A model generated the notes under the pieces. It saw only the letters and a list, made by a program, of their open reading frames with translations, was not told the DNA's origin and did no database searches. A DNA stretch of 61,879 nt, taken from positions 225,337-287,215 of the forward strand of contig JBBHKE010002310.1 of NCBI GenBank assembly GCA_037447655.1, given 5' to 3'. The stretch is from Zygnema cylindricum. Lineage: Eukaryota; Streptophyta; Zygnematophyceae; Zygnematales; Zygnemataceae. This document shows positions 45,276-56,469 of the stretch, piece after piece (within the stretch, counting starts at the first letter, position 1; every line of letters begins with the position of its first letter). The translations under genes and the position numbers were made by a program.

Positions 45276-46494
45276 GACTACCGTAGCAATCCACAGTGTA
45301 CAGTTAATGGAGTACATCAGTCGCCCCGTGCCAATATTCAATATGTACTTTTTTTTTACCGCGCGCAACTCGATATACTGGTTACACTTTTAGAGAGGGG
45401 AATTATTGCAGCGGATTACCCATAAACACTGGTACGACAATTATTGCGATAAATTCGTACTGTTGTACGGAATGGACCGTGGAAAATTGGAAAAAAATTG
45501 AAAGCCACCCCCCGTCGTGATAACCCCGTACTCAAAACGCACCATATCTCACTACTGCGGTTCCCTTCTGTCGTACGGACATCCCCCATCCAATAAATCA
45601 GACATAAATATTTCATTGCCCTCGAAACGATTTATCTAGACCCCTCACTGTTTGATATTCGATATCATGACATGACCTACTCGATATACAACACTACAGA
45701 ATATACACACGGTAGAGGTCGCAAAAGTCAAAATTTTAGATAAACCAATACCGATGGTTTTGTTTTTTTTCAAAATCTGAGTCCTCGACGCTTGTCCGTG
45801 TTATGTCATGCTCCTAAATTGTAAACCGTTACCCAAAACGCGTTTATGAAAAAAAAAGTTAATCGAAACTCGATTTCACACAACTAGAAGTACCCGCCCA
45901 TACCCGAATAAGTACAAAATTAGTGGTGTGTCTCCCTTATACCTTCCACAATACCAAGAGTACAAAGAACAATAAAGTTGGATAGTATTGACGGTACAAA
46001 ACCTTCAATTTTTTTCGTTTTTTGCTTACCCGACCGTAACTGATTTTTTTCTTTTTTTGTGAATCACCCGCCCGAGTTCGACCGATCCCCAAATTTGGCA
46101 ACCAAATCCGTTCTGGATCCGACGCGGTTAACGGTCGGCTACAGTTTCGGTTAACCGTTTGTAACCTCTGACACACGGTGGCATAAAAGGGGTAGATTTC
46201 AAAGCTGACAATATTTGAAGTTTAATATCTAAAAGTAAAATCAAAAGGTAGGCGGATATCGTTGTCGCTTCCTCTACAAGAATGATATGCCATATCGACT
46301 CACCCGCGGCGTTTTCTAAGTAGGCGACACGTGTCTAGATTGTACAAGTACGGTCCATTGCCTCGTTGTCAAATCTGCGGTGAAGATTTCACAAGTACAG
46401 TAGGTGAGTTAACGGTTGAAACGAGAAGACTCGCGGAGGCTTGAGGAGAGTGCAGCCGGCCGCGGAATAACTAGAGGGAGACTACAATACAGTA
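45276..46494. other. No gene; possible hAT right end near 45692
   Basis: CTCGATATACAACACTACAG near 45692-45711 resembles a hAT right end, but I found no matching left end. The rest is AT-rich and unrecognised. Confidence 0.4.
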
Positions 46495-46716
46495 CACTGT
46501 GAATTGCTATTAGTGTTGAAAACATTTTAGCCACTTAAACAATCTTTTCTCCGTACACATTTGTCTGATTTCCAATTTAAGACCGCGAATGGGAAGCTGA
46601 GAATATTACCTTTCAATCGCAACCGCCAGATCCAAAATCCGACAAGTGTGTATGGAGAAAATATGTTTTAAGTGGTTAAAGTATCATTAACACTAATAGC
46701 GATATACGGTACAGTG
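46495..46716. mobile_element. MITE family 1, copy 2
   Basis: 222 bp, starting CACTGTGAATTGCTATTAG and ending CGATATACGGTACAGTG, with TA on both sides. Shares the CTTTTCTCCGTACAC core. Confidence 0.8.
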
Positions 46717-47130
46717 TACCGCGGAAGCCGGTTCGACACATTTCGGATTGGTCCGCAGAGACGCCAACGGGACAGGTGTACGGGTTACGGCTGGCTATGT
46801 ACAATGTTTCGCCAGAGGACCCAACCGGATGAATAGGAGATTTCGCGGCGCGCGATGTCAAAGCGCAATTTGTAAAACAAAAACTATAAAAAAGCAAATG
46901 CAAGAAGGCTCCCCAAAAGAAACAAAATAAAAGAACAAACGTGCCACATAGGTCGCAATCGTGTACCAGAAACCGGTACTTGACCGCCCGCGTCGGATCC
47001 CTAACGGATTCGGTTGCCAAATTCGGGGAACCGGGCGGATTTGGGCGGTTAATTCACAAAAAAAAAAACAATCGGTTACGATCGGTTAAGCAAAACACGG
47101 AAAAAAATAAAAGTTTTATAATGTCCATAC

Positions 47131-47768
47131 CACAGTTCAAAAGTAGGTGAAAGTAGGCCCATACAGTATGCCTATTGTACGCAAAACATACAATATGCCC
47201 TTAAGTCCCATATTGTATTGGTCGAAAAATGAAAACAAAGGTTAACAGGGTTGAGTTGCACATCGATCGATAGAGAATTAAACGGCATGTCTAAATTTTG
47301 AAAAAAAATGGGACAAAAAATATTTTCTGTGAATTTTGAGGTGTTTTTTATTAAAACCGTCAGATTCGGACCATCGGACGGTCGCTGATCAAAGTAGCGA
47401 TCTTAAGAAGATCACATGAAAAGCCCATAACACAACTTACGATAGGACAATCTGTCATATTCGCGTCTGCAATTTTGAAGGCCACACTAAATAAAGCATC
47501 AAATTGACCAATCAGGTTGCCCGTCCGCGTTGTTTTTTTTTTTTTCGGGTTTTCTTTCCCGCGGAATGTCATCCTACGTCGTGTCAGTTCGCTAAAAAAT
47601 TTCGTCAGGTGGCGTGCGTTGACCCATGATCATACGTCAGATTCGTACGATCGTACAAGAGTGCCCACAACGTACACCCATACAATATGCCTACTCTACG
47701 CGAGTTTAGTGCCAAGTTTAGTGCGCCTACCAAAGGCTTGCCATAAAAACGCCTACTTTTGAACTATG
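47131..47768. mobile_element. 638-bp hAT-like non-autonomous element
   Basis: Ends CACAGTTCAAAAGTAGGTG and CGCCTACTTTTGAACTATG are near-perfect inverted repeats. Both flanks are GTCCATAC (47123-47130 and 47769-47776), an exact 8-bp duplication. No coding sequence. Confidence 0.85.
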
Positions 47769-48282
47769 GTCCATACTATCCAACGTTATTGTACTTTGTA
47801 CGCTTGGTATAGTGGATGTACGTGACATCATGACTAGTGTCGCAAATCTGACACGATACTATCACTATTTATTTCGCAAATCTTACTTAGAAGATAACAG
47901 CCGCAAATTGTGCTCTACTGTAAAGTGTTAATTATGCATTTTATAATGTGTTTCCAAAAAATTGTCAAGTTATTATATCAATATCACGTGACGGATAGTA
48001 ATTATTGGCTTTCTCATACGTCGTACATTATTGCAAAGTGTTAATAATGCATTTTATACCGCGTTTCCACATATATATCATAGTATTATGTGTATGTCAT
48101 GCAACATGTAGCAATTATTGGTTAATAAATCAGTGGAAATCGAATAATTACGTCAATTTCCCTCGACAAATCCTAATTATTGGCTTACTCACATGTTTCA
48201 AACAATTAATCGATAAATTGTGTTGCTATTTAAGTTAGACAAACTCGACCACAATTCAAAAAAAACTTAGCCATACACTAAA

Positions 48283-50534
48283 ATGGAAGAAAACATCCTC
48301 GCTTCCCTTAAAACTAAAATCCAAAACGAACTTCAAAAATCAAAAAATGGTGAAATTGTTCAGTATTACCTAGTAAAAGAAAACAAAGCCACTTCAAGAT
48401 GTTGGAAAAAATTTGAATATGTCTATGAAGCTAAAACATCAAACAAATATATGGTAAAGGGGGCAAATTTTGTGGCTTGTAATACATGTTTCATAGTTTA
48501 TCAATGCAAGTTAGCAAACGGTACTTCAACAATTAACACTCACACATGCTCAGCTTTGGCCGACACGGATAATTCAAGAGGACTTCTTCGTAAGTTTCTT
48601 TCAAAACCGGAGGTGAAAACGAGTCACCGAAATATTTTTGCGAAAATGGTGCCGTTGATGTGTTGCGAGGACCTTCGATAATTTTTGATAGTCGACGGTT
48701 CAGGTATGCTTTATTTTAAACTCCATTTAAAATGGCTTTAGTGCGTATGTCATTATAACTTGTTTTGTTAATAAATTTATATATTTGAGTTTCATCACTA
48801 TTTTCTTATCAATAATTTATATTCGCACGCTTATTTTATTTTTTATTATTATTTGGTTCGTCGTGATGTTGTTTTTTATTTTTCAATCCATAAAGAAAAA
48901 TTGTTTCGGTATAAACCTTCTTTATTAATCATGGTTAATGATTTTATGATATATATATTTCCCAAGATTTCCAAGCATTTTGTCAAGCATTGTTTGAAGT
49001 TGGTGTTTTGTCTAACAAAAGTGTTGACATCGACCAACTACTCCGGTCCGTCAATAGCGTAAAAAACTACATTATATCTTCAGCCAAAGATATTCGTAGT
49101 TTGATCATCCCAAAATTTAGAGAAAATATTAATAACAATATTTTTGTCGCATTTACGACCGATTTCTAGACCGCGACGATAAAAAAAACCTCGTTCATGT
49201 CAGTAACTGCTCATTTTATTTACAAAGAATACAAACTTCATGCAGGGACGCTTCAAGCCGATCATTTTCCGGAGGAAAAACACACTGCGGAAAATGTTTT
49301 AACGGCTTTCAAAAATTGTTGAACCAATTTTGAAATGTCCAATTTTGATGTTTTGGAAAATTGTTGTGTTGCCGTGACCAACAGTGGCTCTAACATGTGT
49401 GCGGCTGAAGGTCTACCAAATATGTTTACTTGGATACCTTGCGGGGACCATTAAATTGCTACAATGTGACAACGATCTTCAATAAGAGCGGAAACTCCTA
49501 AAAATACAAATACGATGTGGAAGTTCATGATTTTTTTGATCTAATTGACGCGTGTAACTTATCGGTCACGTTTTTCAAACATGGTAATTTACAAAATCTT
49601 TTGAAAAACACTTTAAAACAATAAAACGTAACGCGGTGGAATTCTTTGTTTTGAATGCTTAAGACTATTTACGTTGCATTCAACGACATAGGACCAATCG
49701 CTCGAGCAAAATATAAAAAGATACTTTTTGCTTGTATCGATAAGACTCACATTACTGAACTTATACGATTTTTGGAAAGGTTTCAAGAAGCGACCCTAAA
49801 GTTGGAAAACTTCAAAGAACCAACTTTACATTTGGTTTTGTTTGAACTATCCTCTCCCCATAACCATTGTAGATAAGAAAAAGATCTTACACTGACGGTG
49901 AAAAAGAATGCCCGGTCGATTCCCCAAACTTGCAAAATTTGAAAGATTTTTTTATGAAATTTGCACTACCAAAGTGGGGTCTTCATGAGTATCATATTGT
50001 TACTGCTCTCTTAGATTCCCAACAAAAACAAAGGCTTGCAATAATTGGGGTATTGAAAACCGAAATTGAAAGCGTCTGAGAACTCGCAAACGGCCTCGGT
50101 GATGACGTTGATTTCAGTAGTCCTCAACGTATAAAAAAAACCGAAAAACATCGCAATGTATCGACGGTTTCCACAATTTTTTTGGTGAGAGCGATGACGA
50201 AAAAGAGGTTTTTATTACCATCGACAAAAAAACGCTTGTTAATGACAAATTGAAAAGTTATTTTGTTTTAAAATTAACTAGCGACGAAAGATTGAACTTT
50301 AACATGCTTGAATGGGTGAAAAAAGAATTAAATGTACGTGCGAAAGATGGAGGATTTCCTATTGTATCTTTTGTTGCTAGATCTATTCCAGCTATTGCGG
50401 CTTCTTGCTCAATGTCCGAATGCAATTTTTTGGATACCAAGAACATGATAACAAATAATTGGATCTCACTAGCGGCTTCAATTGTTAATGATATTTTGTG
50501 TGTTAAATCCAACCTTGATATTTTAAATGCATAG
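48283..50534 (+). pseudogene. hAT transposase, decayed
   Basis: The first open part (48283-48681) starts MEENILASLKTKIQNELQKS and contains a BED-finger-like NFVACNTCFIVYQC segment. After frame breaks come VKNYIISSAKDIRSLIIPKF, ATIKKTSFMSVTAHFIYKEY, PEEKHTAENVLTAFKNC and CCVAVTNSGSNMCAAEGLPN, all typical of the hAT catalytic and insertion regions. The C-terminal dimerisation region is FPIVSFVARSIPAIAASCSM then NNWISLAASIVNDILCVKSN (about 50350-50530). Many stops make it inactive. No TIR pair was found around it. Confidence 0.85.
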
Positions 50535-51118
50535 TTTTATGTTTTGTTTTATAATTATTGTTATTTTTTTAGTACTAGTAATATAGTTTTTTTTTCCTTG
50601 AAACATTTGGTGTATTTCATAGTTTTTTTAGTGTTAACATTTATTTTTATTAGAGCGAAATGTTTTTTTTTATCAAATTACCAAAGCGTCGTATTTATAC
50701 CAAATTTAGATTTATAGATTTTGTGTATTTTTTAAGTTTGTGGTTGAGAATTTGTATAATAGAGTTGAAAATAGGACAAGGTTGTGATTTGTTTATTTCT
50801 ATGTTTGATACTACCAAATATTTTTTGTTTTTTTAGCTTATCACAATGTGTTTTTTGCTAAATGATTTTCTGTGTGAAAAACTAAGATATTCTTTTAGAG
50901 CATACATCATTAAAACTTTACCTTTTGAGTATAATTCATAACAAAGTATAGTAGTCGAAAGAAAATCCGTCCAAAAAATGTAGCGAAAAAATTAGATTTG
51001 CGCTAGAATAAACATCAATTTAAAAGTTTAAACATTAATCTAAGAGTTACAAGCAAAATTAGGAAAAAAAACTTTTTAAAGAGGTGATTGTCTCGGAAAA
51101 AAATATTCGTAAAGAGAG
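50535..51118. other. AT-rich DNA downstream of the hAT remnant; no gene
   Basis: T-rich sequence with no recognised feature. Confidence 0.5.
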
Positions 51119-51123
51119 GTTGC

Positions 51124-52023
51124 TGAAATTCTGTGGTCTCCATTGACCCACAGAATGAGCAGCCTATGTAAAGCCTCTAGGATAATATTTTCCCCTTCCA
51201 CTTTCCCACTGAATAAGCGTCACCCAGGCACAAAAGTATTCTGACCACCCTCACCCCTGTGAGGACAAGACTCCCCTAAGTCAAACACAAAAAGAATCAC
51301 TGAATTTGCTCCCCTGAGCAGTAAGTTATGGTTGGTCAAAGATGACATTTATAGTTACAAGCTCTCTTAGAGAGAGGTCCCTAAATATCACTAAGTGTTG
51401 GTCTGCCTACTCACAACTACCTACTACTAAACCCTAGTCTAATAGGAACACTATATAGTACAAGAAGGTACAATGGGCGATGTACTTATTGTATGACCAT
51501 TGTACGACAAGGTCTACAAGGTGACACCTGTCAAATCAAAAGCCATGGTTCCTCCTCCCATCTCCTCCGTAAACAAATAACATTGCGCCACGTGGAACCG
51601 CGTGACGCTATCTCCGTATGCCGCCAAAAGCTCACTTCGCGTGGCGGCTTTGATGCCGGCCGTCCGATCAAAACATATTTAATACGGTTCAGATTCGCGT
51701 ACATGCATGAATTGTTCCTCTTCGTTAGTCTGGTGTTAATTAGTTGTTGCGTCAATGTTTATATATCTTTGAAGCCCGTTACGTTTATCGTTTCGATAGC
51801 GCCTTAGTGGTTAAGGTGTACGATTACATAGAGGTTTGCCGACCCAGGTTCAAATCTGGACATAGACACCATTTTGGTAAAATATCCTCTACTTCTAACT
51901 CTGCCACTTTCTAAATATCGCGGCACCGATGGCGTGCCTTTGATCCTCACTCTCTCTCTTTAAAGTGAAAATAAATTAGAGAAGTGAACTATTCATCACC
52001 TCTTTTCAACAATTGCAAAAACA
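51124..52023 (-). repeat. 3' LTR of Copia element D (left side)
   Basis: On the minus strand it begins TGTTTTTGCAATTG after the purine tract GAATTAAGGGGAG and ends ATGGAGACCACAGAATTTCA. The + strand holds a tRNA-like segment with A box TAGTGGTTAAGG (51805-51816) and B box GGTTCAAATCT (51847-51857). Confidence 0.9.
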
Positions 52024-53580
52024 CTCCCCTTAATTCCCAGTTACTTTTAATTTTTAATCCACAGTTTTCTCTGGAAAAAATCAACTTAGGGGAAGGTACT
52101 GTTTTTGTCATCATGTCTACAATCATTTCTTTATCAGTTTTATGAACCAGTTTAATTATTTTATTTTCTACCTTCCCTCTAACAAAACTTAGTCTAATAT
52201 CCATATGTTTAGCTTTGAAGTGATGTTTCGGATTAGCTCCAATAGAGATAGCAGCTTGATTATCACAAAAAACATTTTGAGTTCCAGACTTTATGAACCC
52301 AAGTTCTTCAAAGAGAGATTTAACCCACATTAATATTTTGGTTGCAGCACAGGAAGCCATGTATTCAGCCTCCATAGTGGACAGAGCAACTACTTTTTGT
52401 TGCTTGCTACTCCAACAACATGCACCGGATCCAATTTGCAAAACATATCTAGTCGTACACCGCCTTAAAGGCACATCTCCATAACTGGCATCAATCCACG
52501 TGGTGATGTCAGTGTGCTCCCATCCCAAATGCAACCACAATTCCCTTGTTCCCACCAGATACCTCATCACCCTTTTGGCAACCTCCCAATCTCTCTTTCT
52601 TCGTTCATTTAGACTTCTACTAAGGATACCTACAGCTGCGCCTATATCCGGACTGGTACAGTTCATAAAATAGATTAAACTGCCTACAATATGCCGATAA
52701 GGGATATTTTCCATAAATTTTCTTTCTATCTCATCCATCTCATCATTAAAAGTCAATATTCCTCTCTCTTCACTCCCCTCAAACACTTTCTTCAAATCCA
52801 TGGGAGTAGTACATCCATTTGCCTTTTCCATCTGAAATTTTTCTAGCACATTACCGATTGCTTCTTTCTGTGTGAGTCTTATAATCCTATTCCCTCTATC
52901 TTTCTCCATTTGATTTCCCAAAATGTACTTCGCTTCACCGAGATCTTTCATATCAAAACGGCTTCTAAGATCCCGTTTTAGTTTGTTAAGACCAACAAAT
53001 CATCCACATAAATAGCAATAAATATCACTCCATTCTCATCCTCAAATAAATATATGGAGTGATCAGAACTAATTATGATATACCCCAAACCGGTCAAAAA
53101 TTCGTCCAGTTTTATATTCCATTGTCGCGGAGCTTGCTCAAGCCCATAGAGTGATTTTATCAATTTGCAAACCTTGCTTTCTTCCCCACTTTCCACGAAT
53201 CCTTCCGGTTGCATCATGTAAATTTCTTCTTTCAACTCTCCGTGCAAAAAGGTCGTTTTAATATCAATCTGGTGTATTTCCATATCCTCTACTACGGCTA
53301 AACTTAAAAGGATTTTAACAAAAAGAAATCTAACTACACGTGCAAAGGTTTCTTCGTAGTCTATCCCCTCTCTGTGAGTTTACCCCTTTGCAACTAACCT
53401 AGCTTTGTACCTTTCAATGGTATTATCGGGGTTTAATTTAAGTTTAAAAACTCACTTACATCCGATCGGTTTTCGGTCCGGTGGACAATCTACCAACTCC
53501 CATGTATTGGCTTCCATGATGGAGGCCATTTCTTCATTTATAGCAATGATCCACCGGCTACTTTCTGGGGTGTTTATGGC
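51989..53580 (-). pseudogene. Reverse transcriptase and RNase H of Copia element D
   Basis: Motifs: EIHQIDIKTTFLHGELKEE, SLYGLEQAPRQW, YVDDLLVL (near 52985-53010), MKDLGEAKYILGNQME, FMNCTSPDIGAAVGILSRS, RNase H STMEAEYMASCAATKI, and HHFKAKHMDIRLSFVRGKV. At least three frame breaks occur. The last codons overlap the 3' LTR. Confidence 0.85.
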
Positions 53581-53646
53581 CTCTAAGTATGTTTGAGGTT
53601 CATCTGGGTGAGACATCTTTGTGAGTTGGTTATTTATTTGTCTTTC

Positions 53647-55107
53647 TTAAAGTTGTTTACTACTTCTTCTTCCCCTTTCAAAATCGGACGCCGGTATGGA
53701 AGGCATCCTTGGGTTTTGTTTAGGAATATTTTCAGCTTCCCTATCTTCCAATTCCGGTGTCTCATCAAGTTCCTCATCGGTTTCCACTTCGTATTGTGGC
53801 GTTGTTCTTTTGTCTTTCTCCTTTGGTAGATCTACAGATTTTTCTTTTTCTCCATCTTCCTTCTCTTCAAAGTCAAAGTCAGAAAACTGATCCGTTTCAA
53901 ATCTGATTTTGACTTCCTTATTATATTTGAATGGATCAATGGACTTCTCTTCATTCATCACCACTATGTGTTTTACCAAAATTATATCTCTCTTTTTCAT
54001 GTCATACACCCGGTATCCTTTTGTGCTCACATCATATCCTACAAGATATCTTGGTTTCTCTCTTCCCTCTAACTTCCATTTAGTCTTATCGGAATCCAAA
54101 CTGTAGACTTGACTTTCGAACACGCTTAAACTGGACGAATCAGGCTTTCTTCCTGTCCACCTCTCATACAGAGTTTCCTCCTTATTTGCTAAAGTAAGGA
54201 CTCTATTTTTGATGAAATTAGCATAGTTCATAGACTCAACCCAAAATTGCAACCTTATCCTCTTATCACTTAACATACTTCTGGACATATCTCCTAAAGT
54301 TATATTCACTCTTTTTGCTACTCCATATATCCTAAAGTTCTATTCACTCTTTCTGCTACTCCATTTTGTTCAGATTATAAGGAACATTTTTCTCATAATG
54401 AATTCCTTCTTCTTTAAGATATTCTTCAAATTCCCTTGAGGTGTATTCTTTCCCATTATCACTTCTTATCTCTTTTATTGAGGTTTCATGTAGTTTTCAC
54501 TCCATACTTTAAACTCTTTGAAACATTTTAATACCTCTGACTTATGTCTGAGAAAATATACCTTCGTGTATATAGACCAATCATCTGTGATGGTTAACAT
54601 CCATCTCTTCCCCCCATGTGAAGCATACCTAGCTGGTCCCCAAACATCACTGTGAATTAGATCCAATACTTTCTCTCTCCTAAATGTGGTTGCCTTTTGA
54701 AATGGAAGTCTATGAATCTTCTCTTGGGCACATCCGCTACAATCATCAAAGGACTCATCATCCTCAAAAATAATACCCTCAACTATTCCATTTTTCTTCA
54801 TTTGCTTTAATCTATCTAGATGCACATGCCCCAACCTTTTGTGCCAAAGCATCATCTCACTTGCACACGAGTAGAGAACACTCTTTTCATTGCAAAGTTC
54901 AATTCTGAACATCCCTTTACTGCCCTTCTCAGCTATGAAATAAACCTCATTATCAAAGCTTGCTGTGAAGATTACTTTCCTAGTTCCTGTTTCAAACTCC
55001 TTTTCATCTAGGATAGTTGTTGAGACTAGGTTCTTACTAAGATGTGGAATGTAAAGAACGTCTGAGAGTGTTACAATTGAGGTCTTTCCATCAACTAAAA
55101 CCTTCAA
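53647..55107 (-). pseudogene. Integrase of Copia element D
   Basis: The pre-integrase part has LWHKRLGHVHLDRLKQMKKN and DDCSGCAQEKIHRLPFQ. The first catalytic Asp lies in DLIHSDVWGPARYASHGGK, and TKVYFLRHKSEVLKCFKEF follows. The middle is broken by frameshifts near 54310-54475. The C-terminal part has MNYANFIKNRVLTLANKEET, YERWTGRKPDSSSLSVFES and KGYRVYDMKKRDIILVKH. Confidence 0.85.
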
Positions 55108-55129
55108 GTCAATAGTTCCAACAAGAATT

Positions 55130-56469
55130 GTGGTTTCTACTCTACCATCTCTGTACTCTATTTCAACTGTTGGGATCTTTCTCTATTTAGTGAACCACCT
55201 TTTATCTTTGCACATATGCATTGAGGCCTCTGAGTCTATGATCCACCCATCCTCGGGTGGATCCCTCTTACCTCCAAAAACAAACTTTTGTCTCCGTGGA
55301 ATGTCGACATGCTTTTCAGTGGTTTTTCGATTAAGAAGAAGCTCCTCAAGCTCCGCTTCTTGTTCGGTTTCTTCGTCCTCTTTCTCATCATGAAATTGAA
55401 TCAGAAAAGTCTTTTTCTTTCCTCCATCTTTTGAGGTTCCTTATCCATCTTTTACTCGAAGATCTGCGAGTTTGACACAATCTGCCATATAGTGTCCCGG
55501 TTTCTTGCAGAAGTGACATAATCCTCCTCGAGAAGTTCCTCTCCCATGTCTATCAAATCTGCCACCTCCTTGTCCTCTTCCACCAAAGTTTCGATAGGGA
55601 TCTTTCCCTCTCTCCTTATCACACTTCCGCCAATCAGCTCGTGCAGACAATGCTTGAACATTTGGACTCCCTCTCCTAAGCTCTATGGTGCTTTTTTTCA
55701 CTAAAATCATTCCCACTGTGTCATCTCAATTCCAATTGCTATCTTCTTTGTCCTGCAATCGATTAATGATATTCTCATACTCTTCACGTAGTTTCATCAT
55801 TAATGTATTCACTCTTTGTCTCTCACACCATGAGTTACCTCCACTCTCTAGCTCTCCAAACAATGCTCCTAAATCATTGCAATAATTATTCATGCTTCCT
55901 CCCTTATAATTATAAGCTGCAATCTTATTTTTTGCCAACTGTTGCTGCTGCAATGATCCACTCTTATATTTGTTAACTAGTGATATCCAAATCTGAGATG
56001 AAGAATTAACATGCATAAGGGAAATGGCAATGCCCTTTGCTACACTTTTGAGAATTAAGAGCTTAGCAACCTTGTCTTTGTAGTTCCACTTTTCATACTC
56101 TAATGTGTCGCTCTGAACCCTTGTCAACGTTGTAGGTGGTGCTTCTACTGGTATCGCCTTCGACAATGGTGTCACTTGAGTTGCAACTCCTCCCTTTTCT
56201 CCTTCCATGACAATCTCCTCTCCTTCCTCATCTTCATCCTCGGTGATGGTGGCAGCTGTTCTCGCTACTGTAGTGACGGAGGTGCCAGAAAAACGTGTCC
56301 CTCCAAACCCAGGTGGAGGTGGGCATCGAATTTGTCCAGACACTATGCCCCATAGATGCTTCTCAAATAGTTCTCCCTCTATCATCATTCCCAAATACAA
56401 AAAGTCTGATCCATCAAATATGGGCACCCTAGAGGGTGGGCCCATAACCTGAAATAATGTGGTCTCCAT
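55130..56469 (-). pseudogene. gag and protease of Copia element D
   Basis: The start codon at 56469 lies inside the LTR and gives METTLFQVMGPPSRVPIFDG, reading through the primer-binding site. A zinc knuckle CHFCKKPGHYMADC occurs near 55490-55530. The protease site reads GWIIDSEASMHMC, with Glu in place of the essential Gly of DSG, so it is inactive. There is a stop near 55726. Confidence 0.85.
56435..56449 (-). other. Primer-binding site of element D, 15-base match to tRNA-iMet anticodon arm
   Basis: On the minus strand GGTTATGGGCCCACC follows the LTR directly. It is the exact complement of the GGUGGGCCCAUAACC anticodon arm of plant initiator tRNA-Met as I know it. Confidence 0.8.
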
